From assembly GCA_025642065.1 (NCBI GenBank), contig JAODUP010000082.1:426001-490000 (forward strand): DNA of 64,000 bases. Direction: 5' to 3'. Both the position numbers and the translations under genes were made by a program. This stretch comes from Paralvinella palmiformis (lineage: Eukaryota > Annelida > Polychaeta > Terebellida > Alvinellidae). The notes under the pieces are model-generated. The model saw only the letters and a program-made list of their open reading frames with translations, was not told where the DNA came from and did not search any database. Below are positions 36,086 to 47,990 of the stretch, piece after piece (within the stretch, counting starts at the first letter, position 1; each line of letters opens with the position of its first letter).

Positions 36086-39000
36086 TTGTTCTCTTTAATT
36101 GGTTTCCTAGCAAGATAAGCTACAACATTTAAATCACAATCCACAAATACGGGGTGTTGCTACGCCATCTAGCGATTATAAATAAAAAACCTATTAGTAT
36201 GGGTAATACTCATTGTCATAATGTCTGTCGTCTAATAACCGATCATGCAACTTTAATATTTTATTACTCGACGATAAAGGTTGGATATTACCAGACCTTA
36301 ATTACCATCATAATAATTATAGGACGGCCTACCCGTGCAGTTATTACTGCACTGGGATCATAGTCAAAATGTCACACTGCTTGAATTTCCCATAATCTTG
36401 ATTTACAACTCCTAGTCAAAGGTCTGTTTTTAATCACAAATGTCTCTTTGGTTTATATAAATATTAAACTCAAACTATGCAAACAATCTAATAATAATGC
36501 TATGTAAAACGTCTGAATCAGAACAGTTTTCTCGTTGGCTATACAGAACTATCAGTGAAGCGAATTGATGGCTAGATATATTACTTAAATTTCATTTAGG
36601 TTCGTAGAGCTCAAATTAACTACGCTATCCGGTGAACAAATAATCACATTCCACACATTAATATTAATAGCAGTTACTGCAACACATACAATTGTCATCA
36701 ATATTAGGTGGAGTTTTGTATGATCCCAGAAGTTAAAGTAATTAATCTGGACTGAATAACAGCATAAGCATACATATGTCATATGTCCGTTCTCCATATA
36801 AAACGATTTCTTAAATTTGTTTATTCCATGAATGATCTCCAGTTACAATCAATATACTGCAACAGAAACAATCACTTCATGTGTTATCTTTTCCAGAAGC
36901 ATATTCCACCAAACTATACAAGTATATTATTAGTGCAACTAAAAAATTAAAGGCCATTATTGCATTAGTTATTTTATATATTTTTTCCTATTGAATGATC
37001 AAGGCACTTTATAGAGTTTGGGATACTGATATGTCCTCATGGATAAGCTAAAGATTCCAAACTTAGACAAACTACTTTGACATATGAGAAATATAAATGT
37101 GTGAATTTCAAAGACATTTCATCTTCCAAATCCAAGTCACAGACACACATACACACACACGCGCGCGCGCGCACACACGCACATTTATGGCATTCACATT
37201 TAAATTGTAATCATACGACTGAAGTGTTGTAACCACATTATTTGTATCAAAGAAAAAGCTTCCAATTAATAACGAGGCATTATCGCTAGGTATATTGGAC
37301 ATTGTAGTGACTCACAAATCAACAAAAACGTTTAGTTTCTGCTATGAAATGTTTCTTATGCATACGTACTATGGTTTGTAATTCACCATTTTGTAGTTTT
37401 TCGGGTCATTGTTCGCAGCCCAATGTTATGACAGTATAAAGTATTTCCTTTTATGGTACTGGCTTGTTTTTATGAAAGGCTAATTATTAGCTATTAAGTA
37501 ACTCTATTGTCGGGTAAGATGTTAGCAATTTGTGAAAATATATAATTTAGATTGTTAAATTTTATTTTCTTCAGACATGTAGCTGCATGTTTATAATTAC
37601 GTAAGGATAATTTGTGTTATTAGTCTTTGATTATCGCCCACTCTCAATCGTCTTATTTTCTATCAAATATATTTACCATTGATCAAATAACATCTAGACA
37701 TTCTAGTTACTAGTAGTGTAACAGGGACAATATTCGGCCACACAAGATGTCACGCCATAACAAAAAGCTAAAAATCTATAATAACGTCAACATAGTCTAA
37801 ACATTTTTCGGACCCGAAGTCTAAGAAAAAGGTAAATCGTAATCATAACGTCAACATAATGCACGATATAATGTGAATAATTCTTGGATACTTAGGATTA
37901 AAATATAATGTTATGCCCCAACAAAAAGCTAAAAACCCATAATGTCAACAGAATGCAAAATATAACATGAAGATTTCGTAGACATTTGGACACTTAAGAT
38001 TTAATCAAATGCCACACCTTAACAAAATTATAAAATATACATAATAAAATTCATACTGATCTGCTTCTAATTTGGTTAGGCTACAAAGCCTGTATCAGGT
38101 CAAGGCCCATCTAAATTTATTTCATGTAGATTATAGGTGTCGCATACTGTGTTTTAGTTAAATCTGTGCTGCTGCCAGTATCTGTCCAGTCTGATTTAAA
38201 AATATTTAATGATAGTGCACTAACCACTTCAGCTGGCAATATATTCCAGGAGTTTGTTTTCTTGTTGTCATAATATTGCTGTTTAATATTCTTTATGAAC
38301 CTTTACCTTGGAACTTTGAACTGTGACCCCTAGTGAGTGACTTATCTGGCTTGATATACTCAGCATCTACTGCACACATTCCATAGATGTGCTCGTTTGT
38401 CTCTGTCATGTCACCTCTAGAACATATATAACAGAGGCTGGGCAGCTCTAAAATGGCAAGTCTCTCATTATATGACAGAGCCTTCATTGCAGGGACTAAT
38501 TAATCATTTTGTTGCTAGACATTGAGCATTCTCTAACAGCTCACACTAACCTTCCTGAATAGTGGACATTAGACTGTGTTGATATATTCAAGATATGGTC
38601 TAACAAGAGATATGTACAGGGTCTTCCCTGTTTCAGCATTAAGATGTACATATGGTCTCTATATCAAACTCAGGAGCTTGTTAACCATATTGTTTTTTTT
38701 CTTCACAATGTGTACTGAAAGTTATCTTGGGATCAATACACACATCTAAATCCTGTTCCAGTTCTGTTGGCTGCAAATTTACCTAGATTCCCAAACCATA
38801 GTAGAAAAACATAGAATGTTATAAATACAAAATTCATTATGAAAACATATTTCTGTCGATGGTACAGTGATTTCTGTGTGTTTTATAATAGGTATATGAG
38901 AACAACTAGTCACACAATATTTATGTCACTGATCTACCACTCAATAAAGCCAATAGATATTTAATGATTATTTAAAAAGAGGTCTTAATTATAAAGCCAT

Positions 39001-40270
39001 TTATGTGTTGGCATAGTTTGCCAAAAAAGGATATAAAATGGATAGTGCAGTTCAAGGTCTCTTACAATTATGGTATCATTAAAAGAGCAATACAAAATAT
39101 AACATACTGCAAAGCCTCCATAATTTATGTCATAAATAAAGCAAAAGACTTACTTCACTTTTTTTGTATAGTTTTAAAATAATAAAGTTTATATTATTCT
39201 TAGTTACTTAAATTTCACAAACAAAATGTACCAATAAAATATCTTGGTGATAAAACCCACATTTATGGGTGTAATATCCCCGTCCCAATTTTGACTAAAT
39301 GGATAACAGCGAGGGTAAACTAACTATCAGGCATAATTTTACATTAAGGGTAACATACCGGGAGAATACCACTTTCTGGACAACTTTTGGAGTTGACCCT
39401 TCCCCAAAATTCAATTCAACATGGTACTTTGGTAGTTAGGCACCAATAAATAATTGTTTCTACCAATATCAGAATACTTCAAATATTGGATTATTTCTGA
39501 TGGTACAGATGACCGTAGTGGTATCCTGCCTGTGACCCAAAGGATAATTTAACATTTTAATATTATTACATGTATGTGCTTTTTATTGTATTATTGTTAT
39601 TATCTTTATGATATCAGAAATAGTATCTTAAAAATTTATATCATTCTAGCAACCACTTTTCATTTGTATCTCAGTTAAGCAATATAGCCTTTTCTGGGAA
39701 ATAAAATTAAAATAAATTCCCGTTCTGCACAAGTTAATGTACTATACACCAGGTTTAATCCAATGGATGGGCTTCACTGAATCCCGAATTCAAACTGCAT
39801 AATTTTAATCTATTTAATTTAAAATGGCAAATTATTTGTTCCAAATTTTTATTAAACTTTCCACTGATGCAGTTGTTAATCTACTATAGTATATTTGAGT
39901 AAACATTATTTAAATATTATGCCCCAGAGCTACGATTGTATTGGTGATTAATAACCACTTTTTTTGTGTAGAGCAACATAACATCAACAAATAACAAAAA
40001 AATGTGAAGTCTATAAACATTTGTTATCTTTCAAGACCAATCTCAGAAGTTGCTGAATTTGGCTAGGAATTGTATCTAGTGGGGTGTCATTTGTTTTCAA
40101 TAGATTGTAGTAATTCTAGCCACTGGATATGCTTGCAACAATCAGTCCATCTTCTTAGAATGACCCAACCGCTGATATAGACAAAGAAAGCCAATAACTA
40201 TGTTTATCTTAAAATGAAACCTTATCTGATGACGCAATTAGATCTCATCTAAATAATTATGTTATTACAG
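36086..40270. other. Intergenic region between divergently transcribed genes
   Basis: Upstream of both the minus-strand WBP1/VOPP1-like gene and the plus-strand GalNAcT-like gene; promoters and possible non-coding first exons must lie here. No TATA or CpG island is obvious. Apart from the LINE remnant at 38060-38760 and a (CA/CG)n tract near 37141-37183, I see AT-rich unique sequence and no coding exon. Confidence 0.5.
38060..38760 (-). mobile_element. CR1-like LINE 3' remnant
   Basis: The minus-strand peptide ALSYNERLAILELPSLCYIC, RGDMTETNEHIYG, then SLTRGHSSKFQ corresponds to the LPYEERLK-L-LPSL--RR-RGDMIE-Y and TRGHS-K blocks of the same LINE type as 1591-4530. A stop after KGS and frameshifts follow. 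Dead copy. Confidence 0.7.
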
Positions 40271-40295
40271 ACCACAAACGACTGATGTGTGCAAC

Positions 40296-42052
40296 ATGGT
40301 GTTGAACCGATGCTGCCGAGTCAGGATCTGGGACATCTTTCAATGGCTTCTGTTCTTCCTGTTTGGATTCATCACTCGGAACCTTCTGGATTTTATGGGA
40401 CTCGGATCGCAGCAGAGCGATTGTACGCCATGCAACCATCTGACTGACTGCGACGAACTCCTGCCTCATGACATCCACGTTCAGCTGCGCGAGCCATTCA
40501 AGCCTCAAACCACGCAAGAGCTCATCGTCTATGATTACTTCAACACGTCTTCGGTGATGAAGATTTCGGCTGACGACCCCAAAACGGGACTCCACGGTCC
40601 ACGTAAGAGCGATATCAGAGATGCCCTGCATCAGGCATTGATCCTTCACAACACCGGTAGAAGATCCCAGTGGCAGCTGAAATACTTGATCAATGGCTAC
40701 CAACGCTATGATCCACTGAGAGGTGAGGAATATATTTTTGACCTTGAGCTGGAGCGCGATAAGAAGGTCGATGAGGAACAGAGAGAAGTGTATCGGTTGC
40801 ACATTGTGAAACCGTACAGCCCTGCTCAGCTCGTTGATGAAAAACGGGTCCGTGAAAATGAGAGGTTAACACACATCATAGTCCCTGTGACTCTCTTGAA
40901 TCCAAGACTGAAACAGTTCTTGAAAAACTTTGAGAACCTTTGCAGCATCATCAGGGAAGATGTCTATCTGCTGTTGGTACTTTTTATCAATCGAACGAAT
41001 GGCTCACAGTCGAAGATAGCTTTGGTGAAAGAGCAAACGTTGAGCATATCACGGAGATATCATAATGCGCACATATCTATCCTTCAGACTAGGAAGCAGT
41101 ATTCCCGTTCTCTTGGCATTGAACTTGGTGTGAAGCAGCTTCCAAATGCATCCTTGATGTTTTTCTGTACGGTCGACGTGGACATATTACCTAGTTTCCT
41201 ATTCAGGTGCCAACAGAATGCGCTGTTGAGTAGGCAGGTTTATTACCCGATTGTGTTTGCCCAATATGATCCAAAGATTGTCCAGACATATTCTAAAAAG
41301 TATGATTATAAGGATCTGTACAGCATTAACAGACACACAGGTAAGTTGAGGTGAACTTTATTAATAGTGTAGGCTCCTGTTATAATGCATCCATTGGGGT
41401 CCACAATCTGTCAACCATGTTGTAGGTAGACCGTGAAGCGAGACAGAGCACTCTCAGGAGGGCGATAATCGAGTCCATGTATTCAACTCGTTTTGCATCA
41501 TCCTTGAAGGTTACACACAACTGTTTATTTCATAAAGTTGCCAGTAATTGTTTAATCATTTGTTGACTTAAACAAATATTACCTCCGTTTTTGTGTGGAA
41601 AATAAAATGTTTCTGCAAAATTGCACAAAAAGTAACAGCAATGTTGGATTGGTGATATTCATCTGCCAGAAATAGTGTATGTTTTTCAGATGAAGGTAGC
41701 AGCTGATAAAATATGATCAAAACAGAGGTCTTTTATGTACAAAATATGAGTCCTAATTGCAATAAATAAAACATATGCAATAGCTGTAAATAAATAAACA
41801 GAATCAAACTTATTTAGTGAGTGGAGTCCTGACATGGGGCCAATTCAAGTCTGGAATTGATGGTCAATTCCAATTTTTGGAATTGCAATTGATTATTTAA
41901 CAAAAAATGGAATTGAGAAAATTGGAATTGAGAAATTTGGAATTGGAATTGAAATTTCCTACCAAAAAATTAAATCCATAAATTTATTTACCATTTTTAA
42001 CACTTACATGTGGTGTTATTAATATACTGGAACCAAAATCATCCAGAAATTT

Positions 42053-42090
<38 letters not shown>

Positions 42091-42504
42091 TACGCACACA
42101 GACAGTGGCACCCCACATGAGTGTTTAACCATCCACAACACTCCGATACTGCTACATATCATACCTGTAATCTATATAGAGATATTGCTATTTAAGAACT
42201 TATCATATGTAAGTGGTTTAGTACCCAGCAGGGTTGTGAAAGTAAACGCAGGATCTGACCCCTGTTGGGCGGAACTAAGCAAAAACATTCGTTTCAAGGT
42301 TCCTACTGGATAGTGGAATATAAACATATATTTGATGATTACAAAATACACTTTTACACCGGGATCCACCCAAGTCTATGATCCACCACTTGATATCATG
42401 AAATATCTCTTTAGCTAAAAGCACCTTGTAATTTTTTACAACGTTAACACTTACGTGTGGTGTTACCATTATGCTGGAACCAAATTGATCCAGAACTTTG
42501 GTTC

Positions 42505-42559
<55 letters not shown>

Positions 42560-43242
42560 CAGATATGCAACCTAACCTAAAAATGGAACCCTACATGAGC
42601 ATTTAACCAATTAAAATGGCCTGGATACTATGGGCTCCGCCCACAACACTTACACCACCACATAGCATACCTGTAATCTATATAGAGATATTGCTATTTA
42701 GGAATTTATCCCCATTCAATGGGCAAAAATAAATTAAATCCACAAATTAATTTACCATTTAAATTTTTAATTCAGAAATATATCTACCATGACAATCCTA
42801 CTTGGAATATAAACTACTTGAAGTAGGCATTCCAAGTAGGTACTCGGAGTACCTACTCATGGTAAAACTTATTAGGCAAATAAAGAGTTGGGGGGGGGGA
42901 ACGAAGTTGATTAATTTGGAATTGATCAATTTGATGTGGACTTGGAATTGACCAAATGGAATTGAGTGGAATCGGAATAGATCGATTCATTTATCCCTGG
43001 CACCACCATGCGGTTGAATTTCACACTATGGTCTCGGGTTAGAAGTCTAGGAATCACTGTGTTGCATGGTTTTTGTAGAACCTTTGCCATCTGACATGAC
43101 GATGTGAATGGATAAAATCAGTTAGCGCATAGATTATAATTCAATGGGTGATTCCTATTATTACAACATTGGTATTTATGCATGATATCTTGTATTGAAA
43201 GTGAACCGTTTTATTTTCTGAATAAGCCATTTGTGTAATGTT

Positions 43243-43305
<63 letters not shown>

Positions 43306-43964
43306 AATATCAAGGGTGTTAATACTCTAATGTAATAAAAAAAATATTTAATGATATACAGGTAATACATATATAAAAGTAAAAATATTTCCCAAACTTT
43401 ACATTAAATATTTAAAAATCTTCATTAAAATCAATTTATATTCAGCTGAAAGTTTCATTTAAAAATCTTTTATTTATTCAAATAATTTGCTGAAAAATCT
43501 CCAGTATTTACTGTTAGTGAAAAGTTGCCATCCTATATTAACAGTGCGCACCATAGGTGTTTCTAACCCAAGACTGCAGTTGGTAACCGATGCAACGTAT
43601 TTCATCTGGATCAGTCAATTGGAATTGACAAAATGGAATTGACTCTATGTCTGGTGGAGTCACAGAATAATTGAGGGTTGTGATTGGGCTGTTTGTTTGG
43701 CTGATTGAGCCAAGGTTTGCGTCTAATTAAGTTTGTGATCAATAAATCTACTTGTGGGTAAGTTGTGTCTTTTGACTATGAATTATAAACTGTGAAAACA
43801 CGTTCAAATTATTTCAAAAAATTGTATCAGTCCGTGGAAGATTTCATCCATGCCATTTCACGTAAAAAATTATTTTGTGGATTCCACTAATCGGGTTCCA
43901 AGGTCTGACTGTGTTATATCCGATTTCAAGTAATAGTGGACCACTGTATAACAGGAGCCTACTA

Positions 43965-44019
<55 letters not shown>

Positions 44020-44541
44020 AAATTGGGTTGTTAATATATGTGTTGTTATAAATGTGTGCTATTATATATGTATTATAGATCTAAACAAAATTGGCATATA
44101 TGTCACTATTAAATACTAGTGCCCTCTCTGTGAGTCTGTCACATGCTTATACATGCAAGCATACACACAGACACACATGGATGCATCATGGCACACACAC
44201 ACACACACATATTGGCATTCTTTTGCAGGTCACTGGGCACACTACAGATTTGATATGGCGTGTATGTTTGCCGAGGATTACAGAAGTGTTGGAGGTCTCA
44301 ATCTCCAGCTTAATGGCTGGGGACGAGAAGATGTTGATCTATACAAGAAATACATCCCAAGTTCTCTCCAGGTAAACTAAACACCAGCATCTAGATTAAT
44401 GACTGGTCCTGTATATATTATCAGTTAACGATTTCTCTATAATCCCGAATTATGTTACTCAATTATAATACAATTCTACTTTAGGTGTAGATGTGCTAAT
44501 AATATTCATAGGGACTTATTTTGCAGTTTGGTAGAATGCTT

Positions 44542-44588
<47 letters not shown>

Positions 44589-45342
44589 TGAAACTTACTG
44601 TAAATGTCACTCAGTGACTGTTGTGTTTATGGTTTAGAAAACAATCGGGCCGTGGCACTGAAAAGATCAGTTAATCTCTGTTTATATCCTAGCATGTTAT
44701 GACTCAATGATGGGATTTGTGCAATAACAAAACTATAACCCATTAAAATAGAACCACGTCAACTAATAATACATATTTGTTTTCTTTTTCATTTATATAT
44801 TGGGAATTAAATCTTGCCAGCAATATTTATACCAAAATGAAAGATAGTACAAATCCAGTATTCAGTAGAACAACAATTTTTAATTGTAATGAAGTTATTA
44901 TATTGTGTGTGTGTGTGTGTGTGTACAGCAGTTGAGAATCTTATTGGGTATCATATTGGCTGCATTTGTTCACTTGCCATTCATCCATAATGACTAATTA
45001 GATTAATTGATTTGATTTAAAATAGTTTTGTGCCATATTTTTGTGTAATATAATTATGATATTGTTTTTATTTTTCTGTCACTATTTTTTAATTAAGTCC
45101 ACCAAAGTTTTGCCTAATTAACATTTGTTTGCGCGCCTCATTAATCTGTTTTTGCTGGGTTTTATATTTCGCAGATTTTGCGTGCACCAGATCCAGGTCT
45201 GATTCTAACATACAACACGAAGCCCTGCAGGACGTCGTTGTCTGCGGATCAGTTTAGAATGTGTCAGGAGTCCCAGGCAGAGAGCCACGGATCCAGACAG
45301 CAATTGGCCAGAGCTCTTCTGGATCATGGAAATAAGTATTAA
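40296..45342 (+). CDS. Diverged chondroitin N-acetylgalactosaminyltransferase-like protein, 3 exons
   Basis: Family enzymes add GalNAc to chondroitin chains in the Golgi. Coding exons 40296-41340, 44229-44371 and 45175-45342 join in phase (1356 nt, 451 aa). The 5'UTR begins after an acceptor at 40270. ATG 40296 has a good context and precedes a type II anchor (WLLFFLFGFI, 17-26). The middle region (RLHIVKPYSPAQ, HIIVPVTLLNPRLKQFLKNF) matches the CSGALNACT layout. The catalytic part has FFCTVDVDILPSF (about 289-301), YYPIVFAQYDPKIV, GGLNLQLNGWGREDVDLYKK (370-389), ILRAPDPGLI and a DQFRMCQESQ end. By remembered alignment the usual FFCDVD reads FFCTVD, and the HLWHEK-type stretch reads LTYNTK (407-412), losing both histidines. 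It is shorter than human CSGALNACT1/2 (about 530-540). Closest to CSGALNACT; activity is uncertain. Exon 1 is clearly GC-richer than its flanks. Confidence 0.85.
41829..42000. mobile_element. MITE (CAGACATGGGG family), half copy in GalNAcT-like intron 1
   Basis: Begins CTGACATGGGGCCAATTC and runs through GGAATTGAGAAATTTGGAAT and AAATCCATAAATTTATTTAC, as in the other copies. It ends where a separate duplicated module starts (42000). Confidence 0.55.
42000..42710. repeat. Two direct copies of a (TA)n-centred module
   Basis: Copy A (about 42000-42205) and copy B (about 42443-42710) share ACTTACATGTGGTGTTA (ACGTG in B), CTGGAACCAAA, ATCCAGAA, a (TA)n tract, CAGATA-GCA, CCCTACATGAGCATTTAACC (B) and CATACCTGTAATCTATATAG. 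Copy B carries about 25 extra bases after AACCA. It looks like a dispersed family with an internal microsatellite, of unknown class. Confidence 0.65.
42715..42990. mobile_element. MITE (CAGACATGGGG family), internal copy without clear ends
   Basis: Shares AAATCCACAAATTAATTTAC, GACAATCCTACTTGGAATAT and GGTACTCGGAGTACCTACTC with copy 1, then GGAATTG blocks. The terminal CAGACATGGGG is missing at the left. A short terminal piece of another copy lies at 43612-43653 (ends GACTCTATGTCTG). Confidence 0.5.
43246..43302. repeat. (TA)n microsatellite
   Basis: Roughly 28 perfect TA units in intron 1 of the GalNAcT-like gene. Similar tracts occur at 42057-42087, 42509-42557, 43969-44016, 44546-44585, 29101-29133 and 58326-58370. 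Confidence 0.9.
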
Positions 45343-45599
45343 ATTGTTATGCATCGCATGATCACATGATTACACAACATTTGATCGGATCCGAGCAGTT
45401 GTCCATTAATGGAGTCATCACATCGGCAAACATAATCATCATATTATGGGGTGTTGGAGTTACAGATTGACTGACAAAGCCCTTAATTACAGGTTATTAA
45501 CCCGTAATTACTCTTCTAGTCACAGATTAGTGGCTTCTTGTCACTGGATGGTAGACTTGCAATCAGTAGATATATAAATATATTATCTGGACCACAGAA

Positions 45600-45720
45600 C
45601 GATAAATCCAGTCATTATGTGTTAGTTGTCAGTCATTATGTGTTAGCCATTAGTCATCATTATGTGTTAGCTGTTAGTTGTTATCTGTCAGTGATTATTT
45701 GTTAGTTGTCATTTATTGTG
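45600..45720. repeat. Short degenerate array related to the 50.3-kb minisatellite
   Basis: GTCAGTCATTATGTGTTAG repeats in about five imperfect units (TTAGTTGTCAGTCATTATGT and similar). The core TCATTATGT is the same as in the large array at 50345-50960, suggesting related origin. Confidence 0.6.
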
Positions 45721-47769
45721 TAGAATGTTGCAGCTAAGACTACACCATGTATTTTTAACACCATTTTAGTGTTAAGTGGCTACAACATTGTTGAGAAATG
45801 CTAAATGGAGCAGAAATGTATCAAATGCCCTCAGAAATAGGAATGAGCTGAAAGCGATTGGCTAGTTCTTTTGTCAATGAGTTTGATGCTTTTGAAGTGG
45901 TGTTGTGTAAGTATATAAGGATAAGTATTTTATTCAGGAATATGACGATACAGTTTGTTGTGTTGGTTTTTTACAAATAGAGTGGTTTTGCATATTCCTA
46001 GGTCAGCTTGAAAGTCCAGAATGGACTGTGCTCAGAGAGTCAAACTGGCCTGACATTGATTATAGTTAATAACTTTGCTACAAAAGATAGTTTGTGGGCA
46101 AAATGATATATGATATATATATATATGTGTGTGTATATATGTGTGTATGTGTCCCTTTATGTATCAGAATTCTTTAGATGAATTCATTTAGGTATAAGAC
46201 TGGAATTTGTAGGTTGCTACTGCTCCACTCAGGTTTAGCACCAAGATATATGTTAGAGAAGAAGAAATTGAGCTGTAAGGTTGTAGGAGACATGATAGGT
46301 TGGCCAGTCTTCTGGTTATGTCACTTACTGTGTTGATCTCTATATTCTGTTGTTGTCCTGGTAAATACATTGTCTCCGGGTAGAATTTGACTATTGCTAA
46401 CAACGAGAAAGTGTAATGGTCAGTCAATCAACTCCCCCCCCCCCAGGATTTGCCTGGGATTTTTTTTTGTAGAATTGTTTTAATAATTACCTGTAGGATT
46501 TTTCAGCCCAAACCACAAAAAAACATTATTTCAGACAAATATGAGTGATGGGTTTACCATTTTGGGGGGTGACTTGATATGGAATGAGACTCTCTTCTGT
46601 TATAGAATGGCCATAGGCATAGCTGTTTAGATGTTTATATATAGACAGAATGTGTCTGAGTCTGTCAACATTGTTACTAGACAGTTGATTGTGGCATCAA
46701 GGCTAGAACCTCTTATTATTATTATTTAGTGCCTGTAGCCACATAGCTTTTTCAGGTGAGTACCTTAACCTACAGTCAGTAAAGAGACCCCCCAGAGCAA
46801 TATTTCAGTTGGTGATAAACAGAGTGGTACTGGGAAGTGTTGATTGTCAATTATATAATTGTTTTTATCCAGATATTGTGTCAAGTATGTAACACTCCCT
46901 TAGATATGTGTCACATACTTTTGATGATAAGGATATAAAAGTTCACCAAACAGTTCATGAGGATACTGCCTCCAGACATACACCATATAAACTTGTGTCT
47001 AACTCTAAGGCAATCTGTTATATAGACAAGGTCAGTTTATCAGCCAATGTTGCAGAAAACTGCATAACTTGAATGGAAGACGAGGCAGAACTGAAAGTTT
47101 TGAGTGCGACCTTACTTTAATATCTTGAACAGTTATGTATTTGTGTTTTCCAATCAATGGTGGGCACGATGGTGGAAAGAATCGATTTTAATCCTCAAAA
47201 ATAAGCGGGGATTCTTTGGTTTATTTTACTGCATGCACACAATTGTGGCGTCTCACGATGTTGGTATGCCAGCCAGCTGATGTTTTCAACGAAGGGTCAT
47301 GAAATATCAGTTGTGCCTGAACCTGTATCGTTGAGCGAGTTACAATATGACAACTCTCTGTCTGTTTATGGACACCTAGTCATGAAGGATGGTCTTATCT
47401 GTAGCATACAAGATGGAGCGAACACTGCAGGCTTTCTTCTTCTTGGACAATTCTTCTAATTTGGCAGCACATTCCCACTAATCACACACATGTTTCTCTG
47501 TTACATTAAACTGTGTGCTTGTGTTGGTGTTGTTGTTGTTGTATTATTTTGCATACTGCACAACATTGAGTTTAATTTGAGAATCATATGAATAACTTTT
47601 TCTTTTTTTACCAAAATGTACCTACCAGTAGGTATTATTAATTATTGCTCAACAGGCCTAATGTATAGTCTCTGAATGTTGCCAATATTCCTTCTGATTT
47701 GTGTATAAGACGAGTCGAGGAAAAAACAATTTCAAATATTAGAATGTCGTCTATTATTTAAGGTATTGA

Positions 47770-47990
47770 TGGACTCATGTATTTACTGACAGACTCATGC
47801 ATATTGACAGATTCACACACATACTGATATACACATATACTGACAGATATATTCTGACAGACTCAGACATATACTGACAGATTCACACATATTGTTATGT
47901 ACTGACAGACTCACACATACTGACTGACTCACACATACCAACAGACTCACGCATATAATGATATATTCACACAAATACTAAATATTAACC
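47770..47990. repeat. Degenerate minisatellite, ACTGACAGACTCACACAT-like unit
   Basis: About ten imperfect units of roughly 18-24 bp based on TACTGACAGACTCACACATA. They are heavily diverged from each other, so the array is old. Confidence 0.65.

Noticed and set aside
40257..40802. 181-codon minus-strand ORF
   Set aside because: It is antisense to the GalNAcT-like exon 1, whose plus frame has clear family motifs; a shadow ORF.
46188..46427. 79-codon minus-strand ORF after the GalNAcT-like gene
   Set aside because: No recognised motif or exon boundary; likely chance.
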